Part shown: positions 33,389 to 44,068 of the stretch, piece by piece
Layout of the letters: each line of letters opens with the position of its first letter
Position numbering within the stretch: the stretch's first letter is position 1
Origin: GCA-2683825 sp965662355
GTDB lineage: Bacteria > Planctomycetota > UBA1135 > GCA-002686595
DNA: 64,000 bases
Assembly (NCBI GenBank): GCA_965662355.1
Contig: CBFIHP010000003.1
Location: 186,001-250,000 of the forward strand
Reading direction: 5' to 3'
Made by a program: the position numbers and the translations under genes
Notes under the pieces: generated by a model
Database searches by the model: none
Told to the model about the DNA's origin: nothing
What the model saw: only the letters and a program-made list of their open reading frames with translations

Positions 33389-34890
33389 CCGTTGGCCTCC
33401 CAGGAGGCCGTCCCCAAAGGAGACGTCGCCAGGGCCATGATCGCCTGCTCGCTCATGGCTTCGCGTTCGAGGACGCCAGAGACCCGCCCCTCGCGCATGA
33501 CATAGCAACGATCCGCAAGGCCGAGGATTTCATCCAGCTCGCTCGAGACAAAGACGACGGCGATGCCCTGGGCCGCGAGCTCTTCGAGCAGAGCGTAGAT
33601 TTCGGCCTTCGAACCGATGTCGACACCGCGTGTCGGCTCGTCCAGGAGCAATACCCGCGGCCCCAATGACAGCCACTTGCCCAGGACGAGCTTCTGCTGG
33701 TTACCACCGGAGAGCGTGACAGCCTCCTGTCGATCATCGCGCACACGGATAGAGAGGCGCTCGATCATCGACCGCGAAACATCGGCTTCGGCCTCTTTGT
33801 CGCGCATGCCGAAGCGCTTGCCCCAACCCAGGCTCGGCAGGCTGAGGTTTTCACGCACGCTTTCGTCGACGATCAGGCCGCACTGCTGGCGATCCTCGGG
33901 AACGAGCACGATACCGGCCTCGATGGCCGCCTGAGTCGAACCCAATGAAACCTCGATTCCCGCGACCCGCATCGTTCCCGCGAGGGGGGCGACGACACCG
34001 AAGAGGCACTCGAAGAGCTCGGTTCGTCCCGCTCCGACCAGCCCGGCGATCCCGACCAGCTCGCCAGCGCGCGCATCGAGATCCACACGTTCGTCGGGAA
34101 AGCTCGGAGTGCGTATGGAGCGCGCCTCGAAGAGCGATTCCCCCGGTGTGAACGCACGACGCTGATACAGCTGTGATACGTCGCGACCGATCATCATGCG
34201 CACCATAGCGTCGTGTTCGATCTCGCGCTTCGCTAGCTCGCCGATCTTCTCACCGTCGCGCAGGACCAGCACCCGATCACACAACTCGACGATCTCGGCC
34301 AGACGATGGGAGATGTAGAGCACACCGACTCCGCTTTCCCTCAAGGTCTGGATCACATCAAAAAGACGCCGGGCTTCGTGTGTGGAGAGGCTCGAGGTCG
34401 GCTCGTCCATGATGAGAATTCGCGCCTCGACCGCGAGCGCCTTCGCGATCTCGACCAGCTGTCGTTGCCCCAACGCGAGGTCCAGGACACGCGTCCCCGG
34501 TGAGACGTCCAACCCCACCTGGGCCAGGTACTTCGAGGCGCAGGAGCGTTCCAGCTCGCGATCGATGAAACCTCGCATCTTTGGCTCGCGACCGAGCGTG
34601 ATGTTCGCGGCCACGTCGAGGTCCCCCACCAAGAGAAGCTCCTGGTGAATCAAGGCGATGCCCTGGGCCTGGGCCTCCTGGACCGAACGCAGGCGCACGG
34701 CGCGCCCGTCCATCCGGACCTCGCCGCGATCGGGCTCCTGCACACCGGCCAGGATCTTGACCAGCGTGCTCTTGCCCGCACCGTTCTCGCCGACGATGCC
34801 GAGCACCTCTCCGGCTCCCACGGAGAGATCGACACCCGACAGTGCACGCACTCCTGGGAACGACTTCTCGATGCCGCGAGCCTCGAGCAA
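33385..34890 (-). CDS. Sugar ABC transporter ATPase with two nucleotide-binding domains (RbsA type)
   Basis: The 501-residue protein contains two ABC domains, as usual for RbsA, XylG and MglA (galactose). The first has Walker A GENGAGKST, LALGQRQLVEIA and DEPTSSL; the second has the degenerate Walker A GLVGAGRTE, LSGGNQQKLVLGKWL and DEPTRGVD. The start is a TTG at 34890, at the conserved LEARGIEKSFPGV. It ends inside the permease start (ATGA). Confidence 0.93.
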   Translation of the reverse strand: MLEARGIEKSFPGVRALSGVDLSVGAGEVLGIVGENGAGKSTLVKILAGVQEPDRGEVRMDGRAVRLRSVQEAQAQGIALIHQELLLVGDLDVAANITLGREPKMRGFIDRELERSCASKYLAQVGLDVSPGTRVLDLALGQRQLVEIAKALAVEARILIMDEPTSSLSTHEARRLFDVIQTLRESGVGVLYISHRLAEIVELCDRVLVLRDGEKIGELAKREIEHDAMVRMMIGRDVSQLYQRRAFTPGESLFEARSIRTPSFPDERVDLDARAGELVGIAGLVGAGRTELFECLFGVVAPLAGTMRVAGIEVSLGSTQAAIEAGIVLVPEDRQQCGLIVDESVRENLSLPSLGWGKRFGMRDKEAEADVSRSMIERLSIRVRDDRQEAVTLSGGNQQKLVLGKWLSLGPRVLLLDEPTRGVDIGSKAEIYALLEELAAQGIAVVFVSSELDEILGLADRCYVMREGRVSGVLEREAMSEQAIMALATSPLGTASWEANG

Positions 34891-34896
34891 CGTGCC

Positions 34897-35907
34897 CTAC
34901 CCCTCGCCCGTCTTCTTCTTCAGGTCGGCCCAGAACGCATCGACCGTTGCGGAGCGAATCTGGCGTGCCGGAATATCGATGAAGCCCGAAGCCGGAAGAA
35001 CGGAGCGATCACCGTTCGAAAGCGCGTTCAGCACCTCGATCGACTTGTAACCATACATGTAGGGATCCTGCACCACGGTACCGAATACCGAACCATCCTG
35101 GATCCCGCGCAGCGTCTCGTCGGCCTCGTCGAAGGCCACCACTCTGACCTCGCCCACCTTCCCCGCCTGCTCGAGAGCCGCGAGACACAGGGGCGGGTTG
35201 TAGGCGAAGAGCCCGACCATGCAGCCGAGGTCCGGGTGCTTGGAGATGGCGTCTTCGGCATTGGCCTTGCCGACCGCGCGATCGAACTGATCGGTCAGCG
35301 TGCCGACGATGGTGTACTCATCCCCCTCGAGCACATCGCCCGGCGGGTCGTAGCGCGAAGAGTCGACCGAACGACCGAGCAGCTCATCGATAACACCCTG
35401 GCGCCGGCGCCGGGCATTGTCTTGCTCGAGCCGACCGATGAAGAGAAACACACTTCCGCCCGCGGGCATGGCTTCCTTCACGAGTTCGCCGCACATACGC
35501 CCGGCCAGATAGTTGTCCATGCCGATGTAGCACAGCCGCTCGGACCTGGGCGCGTCGGAGTCGTGCGTGATCAGGGGCGTGCGCCCCGCGATCATGTTCA
35601 ACAGTTCGGTCTGGTTGTCGGGATCGATCGGGCTGACCGCAATCCCATCGACCTGGCGCGTCACGAGGTCCTCCAGCATGCGCTTTTGATCCGCGATGCC
35701 CTCGGCCGGCATCAACACGCTGACCTCCGCACCGCTCGCCTTGCCACCGTCCTGGGCACCTTTCTCGGCGATGACCCAAAAGGAAGCGACTCCGTTGGTC
35801 ACGAAGGCCAGGCGCTTCTTGCCCGATGCCGAGGCCGGGTCGCCCTGGCCGCACGCGAGAGTCAATCCGCACAAGAACCCGATGGCGAGAATGGCCCGTC
35901 TGTTCAT
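34897..35907 (-). CDS. Sugar-binding lipoprotein (RbsB-like)
   Basis: The 336-residue protein begins with a lipoprotein signal (LTLACG, Cys19). The LacI/RbsB-type binding fold is seen in FVTNGVASFWVIAEKGAQ, DGIAVSPIDPDN and LITHDSDAP, three blocks that line the sugar cleft. It delivers a monosaccharide to the RbsAC core encoded 6 bases downstream. It probably binds in the periplasm, anchored by its lipid. Confidence 0.92.
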   Translation of the reverse strand: MNRRAILAIGFLCGLTLACGQGDPASASGKKRLAFVTNGVASFWVIAEKGAQDGGKASGAEVSVLMPAEGIADQKRMLEDLVTRQVDGIAVSPIDPDNQTELLNMIAGRTPLITHDSDAPRSERLCYIGMDNYLAGRMCGELVKEAMPAGGSVFLFIGRLEQDNARRRRQGVIDELLGRSVDSSRYDPPGDVLEGDEYTIVGTLTDQFDRAVGKANAEDAISKHPDLGCMVGLFAYNPPLCLAALEQAGKVGEVRVVAFDEADETLRGIQDGSVFGTVVQDPYMYGYKSIEVLNALSNGDRSVLPASGFIDIPARQIRSATVDAFWADLKKKTGEG

Positions 35908-35917
35908 TCGAGGCTCC

Positions 35918-36691
35918 CTAGAAGACGGTCATGCCGCCGTTGACGTGAAGGTTCTGGCCGGTGACGAAGGAGGCCGAGTCGCTTGCCAGAAACACGAGCG
36001 CGCCGCGCAGATCGTCGGGGATGCCCCAGCGATCGACAGGGATCAACGCGCGGTAGCCGTCCTTCAGCTCTTGGGGATCGTCCTCGTGCCGCTCGACCGG
36101 AATCCAGCCAGGCGAGATCATGTTGACGGTGATGCCGAAGGGGGCCAATTCCGAGGCCATGCTACGCGACCAGCCATTCTGTCCACCCTTCGCCGCGACG
36201 TACGCGCTGAAGTTGCCGACCCCTCGGGCGAAGACCTCGGAGCCGATATTGATGATGCGACCCCACTTCTTCTCCTTCATGCGCGGCAGGCAAGCGCGCG
36301 TGAGCAGGTACGGGCTCTTGATGAAGAAGTCGATCATCGACTGATAGAAGGCCCAGTCGTACTCCTCGATCGGCCGCTGGGGCTGATCGCAGGTTGCGTT
36401 GGGCACCAGGATGTCGATGGGCCCGAGCTCTTCCTCCACGCGCTTGACGAGCGATTGGACCTCGGCGGAGTTGGTCACATCGGCTTTGACCAGCATGCCC
36501 TCACCTCCTGCGTCACGAAGTTGAGCCAGGGTCTCCTCGGCCGGGCCACTGCGGTTGAAGTAGTTCACACAGACCTTGGCACCGGCCTCGGCCAGGGCCA
36601 GGGCCATGGCTTTGCCGAGGCCCATCGAGCTGCCGGTGACGAGGGCGGTGTGGCCGGCGAGGGAGAAGGGGCCGGGGGAGGGTGTGGGCAT
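35918..36691 (-). CDS. SDR-family NAD(P)-dependent oxidoreductase
   Basis: The 257-residue protein has the Rossmann TGSSMGLG motif (residues 20-27), an NAT segment in place of the usual NAG, the catalytic INIGS Ser and YVAAK (Tyr/Lys pair), and ends VTGQNLHVNGGMTVF, as in FabG-like classical SDRs. It is the first gene of the sugar-uptake operon (10-base gap to rbsB-like), so it may oxidise or reduce the imported sugar. The cofactor is not certain; RSGP at the end of strand 2 would suit NADP. Confidence 0.9.
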   Translation of the reverse strand: MPTPSPGPFSLAGHTALVTGSSMGLGKAMALALAEAGAKVCVNYFNRSGPAEETLAQLRDAGGEGMLVKADVTNSAEVQSLVKRVEEELGPIDILVPNATCDQPQRPIEEYDWAFYQSMIDFFIKSPYLLTRACLPRMKEKKWGRIINIGSEVFARGVGNFSAYVAAKGGQNGWSRSMASELAPFGITVNMISPGWIPVERHEDDPQELKDGYRALIPVDRWGIPDDLRGALVFLASDSASFVTGQNLHVNGGMTVF

Positions 36692-36870
36692 GGGGTGAAT
36701 GCGCGCGGGGATCGGGACGGGGCGGGCAATCTAGCACAAGTGGAATGGGCGCTGCCTTCGGGGGGGGTTGTCGGGTGGTTTGTCGTGCCCGTGATCGTGC
36801 AGTCGCTCAGGACTCTCGCAGCCTACCCACGACTCGCTCTCCCACCCTCACTCGCCGCCCTCCCCCCCCA

Positions 36871-36905
36871 AAAAAAAACAGGCGCCTCCCCAAAGGGAGG
36901 CGCCC
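36871..36905 (-). terminator. Terminator after tRNA-Thr
   Basis: GGCGCCTCCC (36881-36890) pairs perfectly with GGGAGGCGCC (36895-36904) around CAAA. On the minus strand it is followed by TGTTTTTTTTT. It lies 15 bases past the tRNA 3' end. Confidence 0.88.
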
Positions 36906-36919
36906 GTTTCCTTATTCGG

Positions 36920-36994
36920 TGGAGCCAGAGACGAGACTCGAACTCGTAACATCTGCTTTACGAAAGCAGTGCTCTACCATTGAGCTACTCTGGC
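36920..36994 (-). tRNA. tRNA-Thr (anticodon CGU)
   Basis: A 75-base cloverleaf with encoded CCA: acceptor GCCAGAG/CTCTGGC, anticodon arm CTGCT-TTCGTAA-AGCAG with anticodon CGT (reads ACG), and T arm with TTCGAGT. It lies 37 bases after the HEAT gene and is followed by a strong terminator. Confidence 0.95.
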
Positions 36995-37031
36995 GTGTGC
37001 TCGGAATCCTATCGAGCCACGCCGCTCGGTT

Positions 37032-39092
37032 CTACTTTTCCCGGACCGCGCGCATCAGCTCGACACGCATTGCCGGAGTCAAGTCGAGATGCCCGAGGGC
37101 ACCCGCGGCTGCGGCGCGGACGGCGCCGGAGCTGTCGGCCGTGGCGATGTCGCGGAGTTGACCGACGAGCGCCGAATCGACCTGACCACTGCGCCCGAAG
37201 ATGCCGGCGAGGCCTTCGGCCGCGGCGAGGCGCAGGGCGTCGCTGTCACCCTCCTGGAGAACGCTGATGATGGCCGCCGCGTGCTGCGGACCACCGATGT
37301 AGCCGAGGGCGCCCAGGGCCGGGATCGTAACCGTCTCGGGACGGTGGGACAGGGTGCTCGCGAGGGAGTCGGCGCAGGACGAGATGTCCGTGTTGCCGTT
37401 GGCAGCGAGAGCCTCGAGGGCCTGCGCTGCGCGGGCGCCGAGCTGGTTCGCCTTCTGGCGATCCGCCCCGAGCGAACTCGAGAGCGCGGCTTCCACGGCA
37501 CCGGTGTCGCCACCGGAGGAGATCACACCTTCGATCCGATCGCCGAAGACCGACTCGTCGGGCTCGTTGGAGACCGCGAGGACCGGGATGTTCTGCGTGC
37601 GCGGATCCGACTTGAGCTCGTCGACCACCTGACTGAAGGTGAGGTCGTCGAGACCGTCGGCGACCAGGAGCACGTCGACGTGCGGAATCGAGCGGATGCC
37701 AGCAATGCCGCGTCCACCGGAGTGGTAGCGGTTCACGAACATGCCTTGGCCGCTGAGCTGCGCCGCCAGGCTCTCGGAACGTGAGCGGTTGGAATCGATG
37801 ATCGCACCGATGCGCATGACCTTGCGAGCTGCGGCTTCGGAGAGGGCGGCGATCGCCTCGGAGGAGGCTGCGGTGTGGTTGCGGTTGGCGATCGACGCGA
37901 GGGCCACGGCGGCTTCGCCGCGCACGGCACCGGCCGAATTCATGGCCAGAGCGCGACCGAGGTTGTCCGTAGCGCTGGAGGCGGCGTTGCCAAGCACCCG
38001 GCAGATGCCGGAAGCCGCGACCTGATCGCCTTGCTCGAGAGCCCAACCGAGGGCGGTGTCGAGAGCATCGGCACCGGCCAGTTGCACGGCCAGTTCGTCG
38101 ACGCCGAGGCGCTGCGGCCAATCGCCGAGCTCGCCACCACTGGCGGCCCAGCCGTCGAGACGACCTTGCTGGGCGACAGAGGTACGCGCGATACCGGCCA
38201 GGGCCTGGATGGAATCGGGCGAGAGCGAAAGGGCGTGGTAGTACGCGCGCTTGCCGAGCTCGGCTCCGTAGAGGAAGCGCGGGACTTCGGCGCTGGCAAG
38301 CTTGCCGCCTTCCCAGGACCAGACCACATCCGAGTAGCGGTGCGGCGCGAGAACGGAGTCGTCCTCGGCGTAGTAGGCAGCACCCAGTGCGAGGTATTGC
38401 TCGACCGCATCACGGGAACCGCCGCAGCGCTGGAGCGCCTGGCTGGCTGCCTCGCGGACGACCGAATCCGAATCGCCGGCGGCGATGCGGGCGAGGGCCG
38501 CGTTGGCGCGCGAATCACCGATGTAGCCCAGCGTGAAGGCAACGTTGCGACGCAGGAACTCATCAGGGGAGTCGAGGGCCTCGATCAACGGCAGGACCAC
38601 ATCGCTGCCCATGCGAGCGAGACCCGACATGATGGCGATGCGCTTGTCGTCGTTGCGATCGGCCAGCAGGAAGACCATGTACCGGACCGCGTACTCACCG
38701 TGGTTGGCCGAAAGCGTGCGGATCGCCTTGTTGCGCTCGAGGGTGTCCTCGGAGGCGACCTGGCCGATCAAGGCACGGATCGTATCCGCGTCATCGCTGC
38801 GCTCTTTCCGGCCGACCGCGGCGAGAGCCATGATGGCCCTGGCGGTCTGGTCGATCTCGCCATCCTTTGCGAGAAGGTGCATCCAGACTCCGTGCTCGGT
38901 GGTGTTCCACAGCTCCCATGCATCCTCGTGGGAGGGACTCATGGCGAGAACACGCTTGAAGGCCCTGAGAGCCTCGGCGTCACGACCTTGTTCGAGGTGT
39001 TGAAGTCCTTCGGTGAAGGTCTCTTGGACCTGGGTGAAGGCGGGAGCGGCTAGAAGGGCGGTCACGACCACCGCATGGCGCAGTCGGAGCAT
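37032..39092 (-). CDS. Exported HEAT-repeat protein with a receiver-like central domain
   Basis: The 686-residue protein has a signal peptide (about 1-20), a TPR-like start (EGLQHLEQGRDAEALRAF), and HEAT/PBS-lyase-like repeats (RRNVAFTLGYIGDSRANAAL; ALRLAAAEGLAGIFG). Between repeat blocks, residues about 450-550 read like a receiver (CheY-like) fold: IGAIIDSNRS, VDVLLVADGLDD and NIPVLAVSNEPD, where the phospho-Asp position is LLVADGL. Such a fold in an exported protein cannot be phosphorylated in the usual way, so it is probably a binding module. No substrate is known. The start is at 39092, where the signal peptide begins. Confidence 0.78.
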   Translation of the reverse strand: MLRLRHAVVVTALLAAPAFTQVQETFTEGLQHLEQGRDAEALRAFKRVLAMSPSHEDAWELWNTTEHGVWMHLLAKDGEIDQTARAIMALAAVGRKERSDDADTIRALIGQVASEDTLERNKAIRTLSANHGEYAVRYMVFLLADRNDDKRIAIMSGLARMGSDVVLPLIEALDSPDEFLRRNVAFTLGYIGDSRANAALARIAAGDSDSVVREAASQALQRCGGSRDAVEQYLALGAAYYAEDDSVLAPHRYSDVVWSWEGGKLASAEVPRFLYGAELGKRAYYHALSLSPDSIQALAGIARTSVAQQGRLDGWAASGGELGDWPQRLGVDELAVQLAGADALDTALGWALEQGDQVAASGICRVLGNAASSATDNLGRALAMNSAGAVRGEAAVALASIANRNHTAASSEAIAALSEAAARKVMRIGAIIDSNRSRSESLAAQLSGQGMFVNRYHSGGRGIAGIRSIPHVDVLLVADGLDDLTFSQVVDELKSDPRTQNIPVLAVSNEPDESVFGDRIEGVISSGGDTGAVEAALSSSLGADRQKANQLGARAAQALEALAANGNTDISSCADSLASTLSHRPETVTIPALGALGYIGGPQHAAAIISVLQEGDSDALRLAAAEGLAGIFGRSGQVDSALVGQLRDIATADSSGAVRAAAAGALGHLDLTPAMRVELMRAVREK

Positions 39093-39257
39093 GTTTAGAG
39101 ATCCCTGCGGGCGAAAAACGGGGTTTCTGAATATTAGCGGGGGTAGCGTCCCGGCCAAGACCGACGCGGTACGACACCCTCTTTTGAAGCCTATCTCATT
39201 TCTCCGAAACGGCTACCGGAAACAGTCTTGGGAAGGGCTGAAAGCGAGGGTTTCCAG

Positions 39258-40511
39258 TCATTGCCAGCAAAACTTGCCGAGGACCCGCCCCGAATGGGCT
39301 CCGGTGGCTCGCTCCGAGGTTGAGCCGATATCCAGCACGAAGCGAGCGGCGAGCAGGCCAAAGCACAATGCCTCGCGCGCATCCGCCGGCACCCCGAATT
39401 CGTCGCTGGAAAGGGTCTCGATCCCGGTGAGCCGCGCGACGGCACGGACGAGGACCGGGTTTCGAGCTCCCCCACCGGCGATGACGAGCCGACTCAGCCT
39501 CGGATGGCCGTGTTTCTCGAGCCCGAGGGCCACGCAGCGGGCCACCAGCTCGACGCCCGAGGCAAGGATGTCGGGCGAACTGGGCTGGAGATGTCCTCCG
39601 CTGCGTTCCTGGATTCGCTCCCGAGCACGCTCCAGAAAACGCGCCACCCAGGACGGTCCGAACGTGTCGCGGCCGGTGCTCTTCGGCGGAGCGCGCTCGA
39701 GAAACGGGTGCCCGAGGAACTCGTGCACGAGTTCTGGGTCGGCCTGGCCGAGCGCCGCGACCCGCCCATCCTCGTCCATCGGCTGATCCAGGAGCGCCCG
39801 CGCCAGCCCGTCCAAAAGAGCACCGGCGGGGCCCGTGTCGAAGGCCAAGGGAGTGGATCCGCGCTCGCCGAGGAGGCTCAGGTTGCCGATGCCCCCGAGG
39901 TTCAAGATGGCCGCGGGACGGGTCAGATCGTGGAAAAGCGCGTCATCGCAGAGCGCCGAGAGGGGAGCTCCCTCCCCTCCGGCAGCGATGTCCGCTTGGC
40001 GAAAATCACTGACCGTGGGTGCCCCTGCCGCGGCGGCGACGAAGTCCCCGTCGCCGAGCTGGAGCGTAGCCGGGCCCCAGGCCTCGAGCCCGTCGTGATG
40101 ATAGACCGTCTGGCCGTGGCTCCCGACGAGCCCGATTTCATACCCGCTCTCGCGCGCGAAAGCAGCCGCCGCGCGACCAAACTGGCGCCCCAGATCACGC
40201 GAGAGCAGGGCCTGCTCGCGCAGGCTGCAGGGACGTCCGTCGAGCACCGCCCGCAGCCGCCCGGCCAGGCCTTCGCCATCGGTTCCTGAATCGCCCGCTT
40301 CAGCGTCGAAGGGCACGCTGCGAAAGGCGAGCAACTCGGGGGCACGTAGCTCCGAGAGGCCACCCCGCCCGTCCGGGCGGGACACGAACGGTCCCGGCCG
40401 ACAAAGCGCCACATCGATGCCATCGGCCGATGTTCCGGACAGAACGCCGGCACAGACGAGCCGCCCGGCCTCGAGTTGGCGGCACAGCGAGAAGTAGCGA
40501 TCGGAGCTCAT
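39258..40511 (-). CDS. anmK: Anhydro-N-acetylmuramic acid kinase
   Basis: This 417-residue ASKHA-fold enzyme phosphorylates and opens 1,6-anhydroMurNAc during peptidoglycan recycling. Motifs: GVLSGTSADGIDVAL (phosphate 1), VGSHGQTVYH, ILNLGGIGNLS (adenosine) and FDTGPAGALLD. The length is somewhat longer than E. coli AnmK (369), partly because of an acidic insert near residue 75. It is divergent from the NtrC-type regulator with a 72-base gap, so the two may share a control region. Confidence 0.92.
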   Translation of the reverse strand: MSSDRYFSLCRQLEAGRLVCAGVLSGTSADGIDVALCRPGPFVSRPDGRGGLSELRAPELLAFRSVPFDAEAGDSGTDGEGLAGRLRAVLDGRPCSLREQALLSRDLGRQFGRAAAAFARESGYEIGLVGSHGQTVYHHDGLEAWGPATLQLGDGDFVAAAAGAPTVSDFRQADIAAGGEGAPLSALCDDALFHDLTRPAAILNLGGIGNLSLLGERGSTPLAFDTGPAGALLDGLARALLDQPMDEDGRVAALGQADPELVHEFLGHPFLERAPPKSTGRDTFGPSWVARFLERARERIQERSGGHLQPSSPDILASGVELVARCVALGLEKHGHPRLSRLVIAGGGARNPVLVRAVARLTGIETLSSDEFGVPADAREALCFGLLAARFVLDIGSTSERATGAHSGRVLGKFCWQ

Positions 40512-40583
40512 GCTGGACGTGGCCCGGAATGGGCACCGAGGAATTATGGCAGAGGTCCGCCCGACTTTGAGAGGATCTCCGGC

Positions 40584-41996
<1,413 letters not shown>

Positions 41997-42044
41997 GCCG
42001 AAGCGAGAAAACGGTGTCGCGTTGCGGTGGCCGAGGCCAGTCCG

Positions 42045-43118
42045 CTACTTCACCTTGCCCTTTTTCTTCGTGCTCTTCGCGTCGCTCCCTGCGTTCGAAC
42101 GCATCGTCTTCGGCGCAGAGGCCTTCACAGGCGTCGACAGGTCAACGACCGGAATGGTCAGCGTCATCCCCAGCTCGAGCCAATCCGCCGACCCCAGGAG
42201 TCCCCTGTTGGCCTCGTAGATCTCCTGCCAGCGCGTGGCGGTCCCGTAGAAGTGCAACGAGATCTTCGAGAGGTTGTCACCCTCCAGGACCCTGTACGTC
42301 GTGGGCGCGGTGATCGCGGCCCGGCGCGCTGCGCTCTGCCCCTCGGCGTTCCTTCCGATCGGCTTGGGCCCGACCGGCTTGGGCGACGCGCTCTGCATAC
42401 CCGCGGTCAGAATACGCTCCGGGCGCAGGGGCGCGCGCGTGCCGCTCTCGACCAGGTGGTCGTAGACGGGCACGAGGATCGAACGCGTTCCCTGCAGGTT
42501 CTCGCGCCCTTCGTTTGCGAGGCGCAGGTTGCGCGTGTAACGACCGTTGCGGTAGAAGCGTTGCGCCAGGCCGGCCCAGGTGTCGCCCTCCTGGACGAAG
42601 TACTCCTTGTAGGCGGAACTCTTCGAAGGGCGCAGGCCCCGGCTATTTTGGAGGATGTACTTTTCGTCGGCCTTCGGGCCTGTCGAAAGGCCTTGTTCGC
42701 TGGCCTTCGTGGAGCGATCGAGAAGCAGATCGCTGGCGTTGGGCAAGTGGGATTCCTCGCCGAGCGGAGCCAGGGACTCCGCCGCGACCTTGGCGAGGAT
42801 CTCGGGGTCGTCGCTGTCCATGGAACCGGGGGAACCGGGGGAACCGGGCGTTTCGCCCGGCGCTTCGGGAATGCCGTAGATCGGCTTCTCGGAAGGCCCG
42901 GAATTCGGCTCGGTATCCGTCGTCGCGGCCAGTTCTCCCGACGGGGGGTTCGACCCGGTATCTGGACCTGGCTCGTCTTCACCCCTGAGACGCTGGAAGG
43001 CCGCGGCGACGGGATCGTTTTCGACCCCCTCGTCTGGATCGCTGCCCTCCGAGAAGGCCACGAAAGCGACGGCTGCGAAGAGGAAGGAGAGAATCGACAG
43101 TTTCTCGAGTTTGCCCAT
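42045..43118 (-). CDS. LysM-domain protein with two LysM modules
   Basis: The 357-residue protein has an N-terminal hydrophobic segment (about 7-23, signal anchor), a Pro/Gly/Ser-rich low-complexity linker (about 45-105, from a short nucleotide repeat) and two LysM modules, at about 170-215 (YFVQEGDTWAGLAQRFY) and 282-328 (YRVLEGDNLSKISLHFY). The C-terminus is lysine-rich. LysM modules bind peptidoglycan GlcNAc, so it should be a periplasmic wall-associated protein. It lies convergent to the NtrC-type regulator. Confidence 0.82.
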   Translation of the reverse strand: MGKLEKLSILSFLFAAVAFVAFSEGSDPDEGVENDPVAAAFQRLRGEDEPGPDTGSNPPSGELAATTDTEPNSGPSEKPIYGIPEAPGETPGSPGSPGSMDSDDPEILAKVAAESLAPLGEESHLPNASDLLLDRSTKASEQGLSTGPKADEKYILQNSRGLRPSKSSAYKEYFVQEGDTWAGLAQRFYRNGRYTRNLRLANEGRENLQGTRSILVPVYDHLVESGTRAPLRPERILTAGMQSASPKPVGPKPIGRNAEGQSAARRAAITAPTTYRVLEGDNLSKISLHFYGTATRWQEIYEANRGLLGSADWLELGMTLTIPVVDLSTPVKASAPKTMRSNAGSDAKSTKKKGKVK

Positions 43119-43513
43119 TGGTAGACGATGGTTCCGCTGGTCGAACGGGTCGGTCCGCACGGGCGGGATTTCTCGTGACTCCCCACCCGACGCTCGAAAG
43201 CGGCATTGTCCAGCCCGGGACAAGTGGGTCCAGGGAAAGCTGCCTTTTCCCACGAAATGCTGTGTGGGTGTCTCCCACACCCACAGGATGCAGTGGGTGC
43301 TTCGCGGTGCTCTCCTTCACCACGGAAGCCCGCCAGGCCTTCCCACGCGGGTCGAGAGAGGAGCTCTGGGGCAGGCCTCTGGACCCACGGGCAGGCCCGC
43401 TACGTCGCTTTTGGCCTCGAGCCGGGAAGAGGAGGCTCGGCATACGTTGCACTCCCCCAGGGCGCCGGTACCATCGCACCCGGAGGGGACTAGGGTCCCC
43501 ATATTCAAACCCG
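43119..43513. other. 395-base gap without a gene; contains an inverted repeat
   Basis: This lies between the divergent LysM and lipoprotein genes. TGTGGGTG (43263-43270) is matched by CACCCACA (43278-43285), a perfect 8-base inverted repeat with a 7-base spacer, possibly a regulator site. I see no good RNA structure or protein-like frame, and no clear -35/-10 pair; the region should contain the promoters of both genes. Confidence 0.4.
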
Positions 43514-44068
43514 ATGTCGAGCTTCCTCACCGTCCTCCTCCGTTACGTCCTCGTCAGCGCGTGTGCGCTGTCGCTCTCCCTATCCGCTACCGGCTGCGCC
43601 AGTTCGGGCAGCTCCGGGGGCAAGGGCGAAAAAGTGCGCATTTCCCTGCGCGGCTACAAAGGGAACCAGTTCTTCGAGCTCGTCAGCGAGTCCCACACCA
43701 ACCCCGTCGAGTACTACTCCCAGGCCCGGACTTCCGCCGCGCGCAAGATCATCGACGACGAGCTGGTCGTGGCCCTCGCCAAGGAAATGGGCAAGCGTGG
43801 ATTCAAGAAGAACAAGAAACCCGGTCGCGCCCCCTCCCAGGGTGGCTCGGTTCTGACCTGGGGCATCGAGGTCGCCCGTGACAGCGGTGTCGATCACTGG
43901 GTGGTAGGAAGGGGCACGCCCGGAGACGAGATGATCGCTTTCGGGAAGGTCCACGCGGTCTTCCTCGAGGTCTACAACGCATACAACTCCTACCAAACGG
44001 TCACCAACCAGAGTGGTCGGAACATCTTCGACACGCCCAAGAGCCCCCCCGCCGGCGTCCGCCAGTGA
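43514..44068 (+). CDS. Small lipoprotein of unknown function
   Basis: The 184-residue protein has a lipobox ATGCAS (Cys about residue 28) after a hydrophobic stretch, followed by a Gly/Ser linker and one mixed alpha/beta domain with SAARKIIDDELVVALAKEMGKRGFK, a helix that resembles those of DUF4136-like lipoproteins, where a small alpha/beta domain forms an outer-membrane component. I cannot assign a function. The stop overlaps the GTG start of kdsB (GTGA). Confidence 0.78.
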   Translation: MSSFLTVLLRYVLVSACALSLSLSATGCASSGSSGGKGEKVRISLRGYKGNQFFELVSESHTNPVEYYSQARTSAARKIIDDELVVALAKEMGKRGFKKNKKPGRAPSQGGSVLTWGIEVARDSGVDHWVVGRGTPGDEMIAFGKVHAVFLEVYNAYNSYQTVTNQSGRNIFDTPKSPPAGVRQ

